From NCBI GenBank assembly GCA_013398955.1, contig VWPU01014041.1, forward strand, positions 164,099 to 228,098: DNA of 64,000 nt, in the 5' to 3' direction. The stretch comes from Callaeas wilsoni. Taxonomy: Eukaryota > Chordata > Aves > Passeriformes > Callaeidae. Below the pieces are notes generated by a model. The model searched no databases and was not told the origin of the DNA. It saw nothing but the letters and a program-made list of their open reading frames with translations. Below, one piece after another: positions 40,201 through 51,900 of the stretch (positions within the stretch are counted from its first letter, which is position 1; each line of letters starts with the position of its first letter). The translations under genes were made by a program, and so were the position numbers.

Positions 40201-41469
40201 ATGCTTGTATAGAGAATTCTGTTCTCTTTTTGAAGCCAAGAGGAAAGTTTTTAATCTCATCTTTAACTTTAATCCTTTAAAATATGTAAGAGATTTAGAC
40301 ATGAACAGGGTAAATTTGGCAGAAGATCCTAGCTATGGAAGTAAGGTAATTTCTTTCAACTACTGATTGCCAAGGGAGTTCAAAGACTACCACCTAAACT
40401 ATCTATCAATTCCAGCTACAAGCTGCAATCTACTGATTTTTTACATTTTTTTCCTATTGATCAAAAATATTTAGAAAAGTCACCAGCTATGAGTGAGTGA
40501 AACGATGTGATTATTACAGACAGGGATGAGGGCTCTCTAGTGCTGTTGCTTTTTTCAGAACAAATGAAGTATGAAAGACATTTTCTCAAGCAATATGCAC
40601 AATAGCATCTGTGGCGACTGTAGCTATTTTATGCATCAACAAGAAAGGGGCTAGCCCACAATAACAATTTCAGAAAGTCTTAGAAAACTGGCAATTGAGC
40701 CAAAGATTTCCCTTTTAATACAAGGAGACTTTTAACAGACAGTTTTGTACCATCTAAAGGTCACATAAGCCTCATGTACAAGGCAACCTGATTACATTCC
40801 ATTACTGAAATGGAGATGTAGAAGCCACAGTGTGACTTTTTCCCCTAAAGTACCTGTACATCCATACATACACTGAAAAACACCTGCCATACACAACTAC
40901 TACGCTGTTGCAGTTGAACTGAGGTCAAATCCCATAGTACCCTCTAAGACTGTGTTCCTGTTCATTTGAGCACTTCCTAATGGGAGTAAAAAAACATTTC
41001 AGTTTTTTAGGAGTTTGATTTCCAAAAGGCTACAGCAAAGCTGGAAGCTAAAGAAGACATTTATGTGGAAAATTGGCACAAAGTAACAACATACATTGAC
41101 TAAGGTTACACAGAAATGCTTGGAAAACCTGAACATTGAGCCAAACAGCTGAAACCTCCCTCTTCTGGTCATGGTCAGCCTCTGGTTTTAATTACGTGGG
41201 TACAAATCTACCAGCTAAAAGAAACTAACAGATTTACACCTCTCTATTTAAATCACTCTTATTTATTAGGCAAATTTGCAGTTTACAGTGCCATTGCATT
41301 AACAAACCTAGAAGACAGCTGAGGCGTGTTTTAAAAAGGACTGATTCAAAATGACCGGAGATCTCAGGTTTTGGCCCTGTGCAACTTCAGTACAACAGAT
41401 GAAGCAATTATACAATCAGATAGGCTTGGCCTTTTATACTCTTTGATCAATTCAACATGTGCCAAATGC

Positions 41470-41540
41470 ATGTCATATGAATGAAAAATCTAATCCAGAA
41501 TGAAATGACTATGTCATAGGAACGAAAAACTAATCCAAGA
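41470..41540 (+). repeat. 41-bp imperfect tandem duplication
   Basis: ATGTCATATGAATGAAAAAT with the following CTAATCCAGA recurs 41 bases later as ATGTCATAGGAACGAAAAAC and TAATCCAAGA, with a few substitutions and a one-base indel. This is an older slippage duplication. Confidence 0.75.
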
Positions 41541-43946
41541 GGGCTCACATCTGTTCTCAGTCACATCAGACCCAGGACAAGCCGAAATGCCATTGAACTT
41601 GATGCATTTTATACCAGTACTAATAAGATTAGCATTTAACTTCCTCTTCCCTCTCTTAAATAACATACAATGTCAGCATAATTAAAAATCATTATGGAAG
41701 AAAATAAATTGCTGCAATACTTAATGCAGATATAATAATCTTTAAACACCATAAAAACATTTGTTTCTTTTGAATCTAATTTGTATAAGGTCCCATTGTA
41801 CAGATTAAACACTTCATTAACATACTTAAAAGAGTTATTGCAAAACTTTTTGAAAGCATCACCGGCAAGATCATGAACACCAGTCATGGGTACAAGATAT
41901 GCTTGATTAAACATTCTGGAAATCTTGAGCAAGCATTTGGTATATTTATACAAGTTATACACTTAAATTATAGGTTAAAATTTTGTAACTTACTAACCTA
42001 CGATGTAGGAATCCATATAATTGAAAAACTCCCATAGAATTCTGTAGAAATGTTGCCTGAATAAGGTATTCAGAACCTCCCAGAAATATGAAGGAGCTAG
42101 TTTTACCCAACTTCTGTCAGGAGCCAGTCCAAATCTGTGCAAAGTCAATTCAGACAGCTCTGGAACACCCCTCTTAAAAACATTTTTATCCTTCAGCAAA
42201 TATAAAGATAGAGGGAATTTAAACAAAACACTTTTTACTTTGCCTATGATTTTTCCCCAAGCTTTCATCCACACCACTGGCAGCCTTCTGTAGCTGGATT
42301 TTGCTTACCTTCACAACACTATGATTTGTTGCCATGGAAATTATAGCCATGTTGCAAAGGGAAATTTATGCCTTTATGGAGAAAACAATATTCTAACCTA
42401 GGAAAGCACAAATATCCCAAACTGAAAATTAACAAAAAATAAAGATGCTTGAGTATATTTGCAATTTCAAGCTGTTGAAACGTCCTTGTGTGCATGAAGA
42501 AAACATTGGGTGCATGGAAGTTTGCTGACTATAAGCTTACTACCTCTTACTGTATTTAGTCTGAAAATAAAAATAGAGTTATACTAACTGGGCACATTTA
42601 AGAATTTAAATATGAATAGAAACCAGTATCCCAGAGTAAAGATTTATGTTTCTTTGAAATATATATTAGGTGTAAGAATGAGAATAGGGAGACAGTCTTA
42701 ACACCCATGTTAGAAGTTTATCTTCTCATGTTTCCTATATACCTGAAAAACAGGAGATTCCTTCAGAAGGCACTTTCTAGAGACTCAAGACAATTCTCAC
42801 AGCACTTGAACTAGAGTCCTGTTCTGACCTGCTGGAAAAGAACTGGGCTTTTTAATTACTTTGCTTTTTCTGTTTCCTGTGTTTGCATGTGCTTTCTATG
42901 AATGCTGCTGGAATCTGTTGTGGCCATATCTGCAATGACAATAAAAGTAATTTTGAATGCTTATTGATCAACTCTTTTTTCTTTTTAATAATCTACAGTA
43001 ATGTGAAGGTAATCTGTGTGATCTCTGAAACCCCACTTGATGTGATTACTTCATTTATGTTATTCTGCATATAGTCCTTCTCTCTGATTTTCCAATCCTA
43101 TGATAATTCCTTGTAAATACAATTATTTATTAATTTTCTGCACATAGTTTTCTGGATCTTTACACTACAGTGCTAATGAAATCTAGATAGAAAGTTCAGA
43201 ACCATATGACTTCAGATAGACAAAAGATTCTATACTTTTTTTTCAGTAACATGCCACTCATGCTGCTTTCCTTTCAGTTGAAACAAGCTAAGTCTCATTA
43301 AAAAGTACATCTACCAGAGAATTAAGGCTACTAACAGGATCTCTAGCTGCCAAGTTCAAGGAGTGCTAGAATTCACAACTTCCAGACAAAGACTACTGTT
43401 CGTTTTACTCTCTGAAGCCATCGCTCTGCAGAAAGAACACAGACGTGTGAATTTCCCTAGTTTTCCTGCAGATCCTTGTAATTCGAAAGATTAGGTTCCT
43501 AAATTCCTTTGTCCTTCATTAGAAATGAGAACTGGATATGGTTAACATATAATAAGGATGCTTCATCTTTGTGAAACTGGAAAACAGCATTCCTCATGTC
43601 CCTCCACATTATCCTGAAACATGACCTCAATGTAATAGATTTCATTGAGGGAAATTTATTCCTCCTTCTTTGTTTTCTTTGCCTTCCTTTTTTTTCATCC
43701 TCAAACCTGGAAGGGGGAGGGGGGAGTCAGGAAATAAAAGCAAGTTGAAAATCAGAAAGATGCAGATTATGAACACAAAAATTATCATATTAAAAACCTC
43801 AAAATAGCAAACAACCCCATAAATAAAGATTTCTGGTCTGTTTAATTGCTTTTATTGTAGTCATTTTCTCGGTTAGCTAACTCAGCTGACCAACATTTAA
43901 TTCACACAAATGTTTCCATTAAGCTTAAGAATAGCAAAGGCTTGCC

Positions 43947-44012
43947 CTAATTATTATTGTTGTTGTTGTTTTAATTATATAATTATATTAAATAATAATA
44001 ACAATAATAATA
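43947..44012. repeat. AT-rich inverted repeat (ATT/GTT arm against AAT/AAC arm)
   Basis: A left arm of ATT and GTT triplets (about 43949-43970) faces a right arm of AAT triplets with one AAC (about 43989-44012). The centre AATTATATAATT at 43973-43984 is a perfect palindrome. The strand could fold into a hairpin with G-T wobble pairs. It probably arose from a diverged triplet microsatellite meeting its complement. Confidence 0.7.
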
Positions 44013-44037
44013 TAACACAATGGAGGAGATTAACAAC

Positions 44038-44103
44038 TATATTTCTAAAAGCTTGCAAATGTTAAAAAATTATATTTCTAAAAGCTTGCAAATGTTAAAA
44101 AAT
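44038..44103 (+). repeat. Perfect 33-bp tandem duplication
   Basis: Two identical 33-base units abut at 44070/44071; each starts TATATTTCTAAAAGCTTGCA. Identity of both copies means a recent event, or possibly an assembly artefact. It lies 25 bases after the inverted repeat, whose hairpin could have promoted slippage. Confidence 0.92.
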
Positions 44104-44109
44104 ACCCAA

Positions 44110-45720
44110 AAAGAAACCAAAACAGACTGTAACTGATGAACCAGCTCCTGAGAAAAATCACAAAAACCAGATGACAAATTCCATTTGTCAAGCAATCGAT
44201 ATGGTTAAGGTTTGATGACACAAATAATTACCTAAATAAATTAAAGAGGTCACTTTAACATCAATCTTAGAATAATCTAACATTGACTTTCAGAATTATC
44301 TAGCCTGGAGTTGAAGGATAAGATGCTGAAAAACAGACAGAAAAGAAGGGGTGCCAGCCGGGGAGGGGAAAAAAGCCTTTTTGATTTTTTGATCTTTTGA
44401 AAAGATGTTTTTTGTATTTATTGAAAAGAGCTTTAGTACAGTGGAAAAGGGTGCAATACTGTAAAAACAATAGAAATCACTGGCAAATTGGTAGAGTTGA
44501 AACAGCATTCATGAACCGATGAGTGAAAGAGTAAGAAAATGAGGCAGCAGTCTGACACACTATCAGACGTAGGATACATAAACATATTTATGATATATAA
44601 TGTAAAATTATTATTATTACCATATAAACATACTTATTTTTCTTGTAATGGAAAGAAGTTAAGGTACTTAGAGCATGAGGACATTACTTTGCTACCATAA
44701 GAAACCATCCTGTACATACTGACACACGAAGGCTTTACCTGTCCTTGAAAGCTGCAATGCAACAGCTGTAATGGTGCCACTCCTTCACTCCTCTTTCAGT
44801 TACTGCAGCAGACTAAAACCTAATGTCTGGATGTAAATATGAAACCCAACAAAATTTCACCATTATGAACATTTAATACAGCTGATGTGTATTTTTTTTT
44901 GGCAGCAGTGGGTATTTTTAGTGATTTGTTTTGGCTCATTCATAGCACTCTTCAATGTTTCTTTGCTAAGCTTCTATAGTTACCTGAAATTTTTTATTGT
45001 ATGCTTGCTTTCTTTGACCAAATAGTCTAAGTGACAATTCTTTTAAAAGGAACATATATAAAAGCACAAAAAGGGCAATGTGTCTCTTATATTCCACTAT
45101 AGTTTCTCCTAAAAAGTCCACCAAATTTTTCTTTTTCATTAGTGGAAGTGGAACAGTCCAAATTAATACTGTTTACACGTAGTCCATAGGCAAGTTTAAG
45201 GTGACCATGACAAGAGCTTAGCATCCATAACAAATTAATTACAAAAGGGTTTGGACATTCGCTTGGAAGTGTTTAGAGATCTGAAAATCAAGGAACTTCA
45301 AAAGCAACTGTGCAGCAATATCAATATTACTTAAAGCAGATGAAAGTCTCCTCTTCGAGGAGTATATAATGTTACCCAGATGACAATGACATCAGAGTCT
45401 GATGCAAATTTCGCTTCATTATTGACCTGATTTCTGTCTTATAATTAAATCATGGAAGAAGCATGCAAATATTCCCTTCAGTAGTCCCTGAGTTTCACAG
45501 AATTTCAGTAAGCAAGACATGCAATTACACAAAGCAAAGCTCCTTGCTTTTATCAGATATTTGTTCGCAAGAAGGGTTTTCTTAGAGGTTGCTCTTTGCT
45601 CTAGAAACATCTTAATTTTATCACAGGTATTTTCAATCCTGAAAGCAAAACAAAGTACTGTGTTTCCAGTTAATGTTATTGCAAACCAAAAGGTTTTGGT
45701 TTAGTTAGTGATCGTTTTGC
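44110..45720. other. Non-coding AT-rich stretch
   Basis: No exon or mobile element recognised between the tandem duplication and the second CpG cluster. Confidence 0.5.
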
Positions 45721-45724
45721 ACCT

Positions 45725-45960
45725 GCAGTAGCCCACATTTTAACACGAAGGCGGCTGCCGCCGCTCAGCGCTATATTTCCTGTCAGAGAGGCCTATGCCT
45801 TGGTGGCACAACGCGAGCCATCATGGGAAACCCAACAGCACCGATGGGCAAAAGCCAATGCAGAACACAGCAGCCACGTGACAGCTCTCGTGCAGCAGCA
45901 GAGCATTTCGGGCAGGTGCAGCGTACCACTGAAGCAAAACGTGTGCGCCTTTCCGCTATC
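45725..45960. promoter_or_regulatory. Second CpG-rich cluster, candidate promoter or enhancer
   Basis: About sixteen CG pairs fall within roughly 235 bases, in otherwise CpG-poor DNA. The left edge has the GC-rich near-palindromic word GGCGGCTGCCGCCGC. An E-box CACGTG lies at about 45876, and GCCATCATGG at about 45818-45827 resembles both a YY1-type site and a strong translation start context. An ATG frame of 90 codons (45823-46095) begins inside the cluster. Family knowledge suggests such islands often mark transcription starts, but I see no clear partner exon, so the direction is left open. Confidence 0.45.
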
Positions 45961-46095
45961 AGGTGTTTTGCTACTTTTGTACTGCTTCTACACAAAATGT
46001 ATTATCCCACAGGACTGGTGTTCCACTTTTTAACTCCACACGGGGCTACAAAGAGTGTTTTGATATATTTCAGCCCAAAAGAGTGCTTTGTATAG
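45823..46095 (+). CDS. Hypothetical 90-codon ORF from the CpG cluster (doubtful)
   Basis: This frame starts at an ATG with A at -3 and G at +4, which is a strong vertebrate start context. It begins MGNPTAPMGKSQC and ends in TAG. The N-terminal half is polar and rich in Gln, Arg and Ala; residues from about 48 to 75 are more hydrophobic (FATFVLLLHKMYY), too short and mixed to call a membrane segment with confidence. I do not recognise the protein. A frame of this length is expected by chance in CpG-rich DNA. It is listed because start context and CpG position coincide. It could equally be a short upstream frame in a non-coding RNA. Confidence 0.12.
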   Translation: MGNPTAPMGKSQCRTQQPRDSSRAAAEHFGQVQRTTEAKRVRLSAIRCFATFVLLLHKMYYPTGLVFHFLTPHGATKSVLIYFSPKECFV

Positions 46096-46287
46096 ATTTA
46101 TGCAAGTGAAAAAAAATCAACTTTCAATCAATTTGTGATTTGTGTTTGTGCTTTCCTGATGATTCTGCTGAGACAAAGCTTCAGTTACCTACCATCAGTT
46201 CAATTTCCTGAAGCTTGAGTAAATTTTGATACAGGTTGTGACTTAGTTTACTTTTTTTTCATTGCTTTCTATTTATATTTAGGACTC

Positions 46288-46289
46288 TT

Positions 46290-46325
<36 letters not shown>
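46288..46325 (+). repeat. Poly(T) run of 38 with one C
   Basis: A 38-base T tract with a single C at 46302. On the minus strand it would be a poly(A) tail, but the DNA to its right shows no recognisable retrocopy reading leftward. Confidence 0.9.
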
Positions 46326-46329
<4 letters not shown>

Positions 46330-46330
<1 letters not shown>

Positions 46331-49300
46331 TGTGTCTGTGTATGTTTTAATGACTCAGGAAAATTTTTTCCACTACCAAAAAAGAGATGCAATTGATATT
46401 CAATTTTCTTTGCTGTTTTTTGTCTTCAGAAGTGCACTAGGCATTTTCTAAGAGATATGAAGGACATCAGTGAGCTTGTGAAGGTGAACTGCAGTTTGTA
46501 GGCCATTATACATTTTATGAGATCAATTACAGAGAGATACAAATTTCAGATTAGATCTAATTTTATATCTTAATATGATTACAAATAAAATTGTCTGCTC
46601 TTCCTCAAGATATTTAATATCAACATAATATAACACATTTTTTCCATCGTTTGATTTGTCTGATTACAGAAAACTAAATTAAGCCATCCCTATATCTCAG
46701 AAGATTTCAAGGAACAGAACAATAATAACAAATTCATGTTAAGGTAATTAAGAATTAAACTGAAGGGAGCTTCCACACTCAGTAAGGAGCTGGACAGTAC
46801 TTAAGATATACTGATAATGAGGGTGTATCTGAATTCTTCTTCCACTACTTTTCAAAGCATGGGTACCTCTGTTCATCTGGCTCTCCCAGCATGAGTACCC
46901 TGAAGACAGGAACCCACCTCTCCTCTTGGTGAAGTAAGTGGAATGTGGTAGGGCTGTCATCCAGCTTTTGGTTAGCAACCTTGTGATTAGTGGATTCCTT
47001 TGGGGAATGGAAAAGCCTTTTCCAAAAGCACCTTTGTCAGCTTTACAGAGTTCAAACCCCCATCTCCAGAGAGCACTCTCCACACCACAATATATCCTGT
47101 TCTGGAGCAAGTTTTCTCCCTCTTTCCCTTTGAGGCTATGAAACTGGAGTGGTAGAAACCCAGATTGCTTGGATCAGAGAGAGTAACTGGCAAGAGGACC
47201 TAAGTGAGTGTGAGAGGACCTAAATTCTAGGAATTCTCTCAAGCACAGTTCAATGCAAAGTGCCAGTGCATCCAGCCAGCATGTAATATGGCTGTTGGAA
47301 TTTTTCTTCCAGGGACTTAAGTGAAGGAAGAACCCGTTTCTGCATCCCAAATTAACTTTTAAGGAATATATACTGACAACATCAAAATGTCCCTAGTTCT
47401 CAAGTGTGGAAGGTAGCTGTTAGTGCGCTTGGCACTCCAAAACTGTTGTGGGGAGATACCACATGAAGCTGACATCTGCAACCCTAACCAACAGCTGAAC
47501 AAGGACTTTCTGGAACACGGTTTGTGATTTCAGATGTCTGTGTCTTCTCCATGCTCCTAAGTCCAGTTACTGAACCCAGCCTGGAGTGTGCTTATGGTCA
47601 CTCTCAGGGAGTATTCAGGTAGAAGGGTGGGCAATAGCACAGCCCAGAGCTCAATTATTCACAATGCAGTAGTGAATGTTATGTCCTGTAGGGATTTTGG
47701 GTAACACTGCTCCCACCAAATTCTGTAGCAAAATTGTCCATTGTAGTGTGAGCAGAAGCAGGTATCTATTGTCTGCTATTGTCCCTAAGTGCTGCCGTTG
47801 AGCTGTAATTTGTGTGGAGGACATTGCTCCAGAAATATAAACATATGAGAAATCCATCCAAACAATTCCAGCCTTGACATTATTACTTTCTATCACCAAA
47901 CCCATCCTTGAAATAATCTATTTTCATGCCCTTCTACAGCTTTTCACCAATCCTTTATCCATTGCTGCACAACAAACAGCCTTAAACTTTAATGGGCTGC
48001 ATGACTTTTATTTCCTCCCTGTTCATTGCATTTTGTCTCCAAAGTTGCCACATATTTTATATTTTTAACACAAAGACACTTGGAGTTGTGATTGTGCCTG
48101 GAAGATTGGAAAATATCTATCTTTAGGCTATATTATATGCATATGAGGACCTAATACTACTTAAATAACAGTTAAAACCACAACCTTCAAACATAAAGCC
48201 AGCTATTAAAATATTGCTGGAGGCAATGTGGCAAGGTTTTATACTAGTTTTATGCAAGACACGGGAACAGGAGAGAAGGTTGTGTCATTTGAATGACTAC
48301 ACTGTATTCCTCTCTATTTTCTAATTATCACAGATTTAATCAACTTGTTCTGTTTGTATATTTTGTAATAACCTTTCCTCTTCCCCTTTTATTCAGGGGA
48401 GGAGAAGGAGAGGAATTTATATAACATAGTAAGTTTAAAAAATATGAGCTACATGGAAGACAGAACAGCAACTAAGATACTGTGATTAATTTCATAGACT
48501 TCCAGTAGGAAGTATTTAGTTTATCGGCACATAGTAAATGAATATTAAAATATGCATACCCCAAGGCTACAAGTGAAAGTAGATAACAGCTGTTGGTCTA
48601 AAATGTGGTTCCATAATGCAGAGATTGGAATAAGCTTGTAATTATGAATTAAAGCTAGAACAGTAAAAAAAAAAATTACAAACACATTATGAAGATATTC
48701 TTTAGCTCATTCCATTTAAAACTAGTCCTCTTCATTTAAAAATATGGAGCATAAGGGAATGGATTGCTCTTATCAGATTCAGAAAAAAATATTTGAGAAA
48801 AATCAGCAATGACCACCAGGTTTTTTTTACCTCATGTTTTTAAAAATACAGATATCTCAGTTTTAGATCAACAGATTTCATAGCAGACAGTTAAAAAAAT
48901 ATCACTACTTACTACTTTAATGAAAAATCTAGCTTTGTATAGCAAGTATGTTGCTGCCTTTAAATAAGACATCACGGACCTGGAAAAGGTGGAAAAAATT
49001 CAGAGCCAAATAATCTGCTTCAGTGCATTAAGAATACTCTTGGCAATTCTGTTATTCCTTTTACTCAGTGTATTGTCATTATGCAAGAAAGATGTAAGCC
49101 AATCTGAAGGAAAAATTTTGTCTGGTGTTGAAATAAAGGCTTATAAACTCCATTTTTACCTCATGCACATATTATAGATACTGTTTTTAGCTTACACCTT
49201 GAAATTTTCAAATCTTTTACCCTACAAGAAGTCATTAAGAATGCAATCAAAGTAGTGTTTCATGGAAGAAAATAAAGAGAATAGCATTTTTTAAACAAAC

Positions 49301-49635
49301 TCTAAGCAAAACCCATCTAAAAAGATCCTTTTTTAATCCCACCAGGCAGTAGTTCTAAAAACACACACACACAAAAAAAACCCCAGATTTGTTAGCTGGA
49401 TTTCACTAGCAGCAATAGGTTATTGACTGTCACAGCCGATGCAAAGTACAGTTTGAAAATTTATCCAAAACATGAAGGTGAATGAGGGGAAGATTCATAT
49501 AATCTAGTTCCAGTGCACAAATTATAAGGCAAATCTCCTCGCATACGTGATGGAAAATGCTTAACTTCCCCAGGATATAATTCCGACCAACCTCATTGCT
49601 CTGAATCACCTGAGGGCTTTTTTTTCCGTGTTGCC
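46330..49635. other. Non-coding stretch between the poly(T) run and the CR1
   Basis: A 120-codon minus frame (46748-47110) has no motifs. A 10-bp word, GAGGACCTAA, occurs twice near 47.2 kb. No gene recognised. Confidence 0.5.
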
Positions 49636-49639
49636 TGAA

Positions 49640-50593
49640 CCTGACACGGACATATGTTTAACTTGCTTATCAGTGACTTGTATGAGGGGGCAGATGCCTC
49701 CTCAGAAACTTCACTGGTGATATGAAGCTGGCAGGAGCAGCCGATACCTCAGAGGATTGTGCGGCCCCTTCAGAGAGAGCTCAACAGGTTGGAGAGATGG
49801 GCAGAGAAGAACCTTCTGAAATTCAACAAAGGCAAATGAAGGGTCCTTCGCCTGGAGAGGAACAACCCCATGTGCCAGGCTGGCAGCTGACCTGCTGAAA
49901 AGCAGCTCTGCAGAGAAGGGCCTCGGGCTCCTACAGCCACAACAAGCTGTCCACAAGCCAGCAGTGTGTCCTTGTGGCCAAGAGGGCCAATGGAATCCTG
50001 GGGTACATTTGGAAAAACATTGCCAGCAGGTCGAGGGAGGTGATCCTGCCCCTCTACTCAGCCCTGGTGAGGCCACATCTGGGCTGTTGTGCCCAGTTCT
50101 GGTCTCCACAGTACAAGAGAGACATGGAGCTCCTGGAATGGGTGCAGAGGAGAGCTACTAAGTTGGTCAAGAGTCTGGAGAGCCTCTCTTATGATGAAAG
50201 GCTGAGGGAGCTGATTCTGTTCAGCCTCAAGAAGAGGCAAATGAGAGTACACCTCATCAGTGTGTATCAGTATCTGAAAGGAAGGTGTCAAGAGGATGGA
50301 TCCAGACTCTTCTCAGTCATGCTGAGCAATAGGACAAGAGACAATGGGCAGAAACTGATACACAGGAAGTTCCACCTGAATAGGAGGAAGAACCTCTTTG
50401 CTGTGTGGGTAACCGCACACTGAAGCAGATTGCCCAGAAAGGTTGTGGAGTCTCCCTCACTGGAGATGTTCAAGAACAATCCGGATGCAATCCTGTCCCA
50501 TGTGCTCTGGGACGACACTGCTTGAGCAGGGGAGTTGGACCAGATGAACTACTGTGGTCCCTTCCAGCCTGGCCCATCCTGTGATTCTGTGAT
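49640..50593 (+). mobile_element. CR1 LINE retrotransposon, 5'-truncated, intact 3' end
   Basis: This is a non-LTR retrotransposon copy of the CR1 family, which moves by target-primed reverse transcription and usually inserts with its 5' part missing. The sequence shows the C-terminal part of ORF2 followed by the short 3' UTR. The end has the typical CR1 order: a TTGAGCAGGGG-like word, a GTTGGACCAGATGA-like word, CCCTTCCAGCCTGG, then the tail TGTGATTCTGTGAT at 50580-50593. The left edge is approximate: likeness to CR1 begins near the ATCAGTGACTTGTATGAGG stretch at about 49.66 kb. Most of ORF2, including the endonuclease and the catalytic reverse-transcriptase part, is absent, so the copy cannot move by itself. 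It is GC-richer than its surroundings. Identification rests on recalled family features, not on a database search. Confidence 0.95.
49663..50575 (+). pseudogene. CR1 ORF2 C-terminal fragment, broken by stops and frameshifts
   Basis: This is the remnant of the CR1 ORF2 polyprotein, C-terminal to the reverse-transcriptase catalytic core. The longest open part runs from about 49974 to 50423 (149 codons). It shows the family signature [17 protein letters not shown], then a region of the VQRRATK type, [18 protein letters not shown], and [16 protein letters not shown]. Damage is visible. There is an in-frame TGA at 49837-49839, where related copies have a cysteine codon after the GK pair. The frame is disturbed between about 49.86 and 49.97 kb. 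A TGA at 50421-50423 follows VTAH, where family members have a tryptophan in the EHW motif. Reading on past that stop gives more family-like sequence ([16 protein letters not shown]). This is a dead fragment, not a host gene. Confidence 0.92.
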
Positions 50594-51419
50594 GTCTTGA
50601 GTATAAGACGGGTACAGACAATCTGGGTTGCATAGGGAATCAATATGACCCTAGGAATGCCTGTTAAAAAAAAAGTACTTGGTCCTACTTCATTCAAACT
50701 ACCTTTCACAAGCTAAGAGACGTGTGTGTGACTTCTGACACACTACACATTTAATTTTAAAATCACAAGTAATTAGAAACACTAAATGTCAAGGGTAACA
50801 CAATATTCATTCTAACTTGAAAAGGAATTCTGAGTTGATCTAAGAGGTAGGCCCTAGCATCGATAAATAGTTCTGACTTTACCATGTCTATGCACCTGGG
50901 AGATGCTCTTACTTTTTAAAGTGTACATAGATAACTTTCAATAACTTCTTCCTATTTTCTTTTTTTTTCTCTCTGCCCCCCACCCCTCCATCCTGCCATG
51001 TATATTTCAATACATATGGTTCTTCCCTAAATGATAGAGACTGTCAAGAGACTCAAATATCCATTGACTGGTAAAATGCAAGAAAATGTAACACTCCTTA
51101 GGAAATCAATGAATTTTAAAAAAATACTGCTAACTATTGCTAAAATGTTAAAGTTATTCTGTCTTACAGGATTTTATTTCAAAAATCACTATAGATCCTA
51201 TATCAGTAACTATATCATAGTTTTGTTGCATGTCATCACAAAGACAAAGCTTTTTTATGGTAACAGGAAATATCACTTAGAAGAACCACGGAAGTTTTTA
51301 ATCTTTGTCCTGTTGCATTTTTCTTCTTATGATTTCCAATAAATACCTAATTTGTAGAGGCAATGACACTTACATTCAGTGTCTCCTTCAGAGAAGAATT
51401 TTTGTGAGAATGAATGACA

Positions 51420-51900
51420 TTTTAAACCATTTTTTATTATGACACATCTAATAAAAATTAATTAGTTTTATATGAGGCAGACACTGTGCACCCACTTGAT
51501 ATGTATTGGTAAGCAAAATCAATTAGCCCCTTCCTCTTCAGAACTAGGAGGTTTAGTCTATCAGATTGTCCTTTCCAAATAAATGTTTAAGTTTTCTACA
51601 AAGAAAAGGAAATACAGCGGCAGGAATTAAATTACAGAAATATAGTAAATATTTGCAAGTATTTTACAAAATACCATTCTTTACTTAATAAAGGGCAAGC
51701 AACATATTTTATGATTTCCCATTCATTCGACAAAGCTATGGTGTTTGTAATTGTGTATATAAAGCCATCAGTCTTGCAGAGCCGTCTTTAGCTGAGCAAG
51801 CCCCAAAGCATCCCGTCCATTCTGCTCAGATCTGATCAGCATCTTTATAGTTTATCAGCCTTGGGGTTCAATTTTGTTTTGGATGCTTTTATAAATGAGC
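51420..51900. promoter_or_regulatory. Candidate conserved non-coding element
   Basis: High-complexity DNA with ATTA-type cores (AAAATTAATTAG, AAAATCAATTAGCC) and several TTTATAAA/TTTATAG words. It directly follows AT-rich simple sequence, so the change in texture is noticeable. The idea of a developmental enhancer is inference only. Confidence 0.22.

Larger units (their letters stand above)
34440..43940. other. Non-coding stretch with candidate conserved elements
   Basis: No gene recognised. About 34960-35100 and 37020-37230 are high-complexity and rich in homeodomain-type cores. Adjacent minus-strand frames lie at 41636-41962 (108 codons) and 41993-42277 (94 codons); they are not in one frame and match nothing I know. 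Confidence 0.45.

Noticed and set aside
42308..42410. Minus-strand exon-like stretch ending GTGAAG/GTAAGC
   Set aside because: Two frames stop early and the third stops 12 bases before the donor; only a short ATG frame remains.
45790..45840. Retroviral primer-binding site suggested by TGGTGGCACAACGCGAG
   Set aside because: It does not match a tRNA 3' end that I know, and no LTR ends or gag/pol remnants flank it.
46288..46700. Minus-strand retrocopy suggested by the 38-base poly(T)
   Set aside because: The DNA to the right shows no recognisable transcript sequence reading leftward.
48975..49060. CR1-like words near GACCTGGAAAAGGTGG
   Set aside because: Similarity to the ORF2 region is too short and broken to call.
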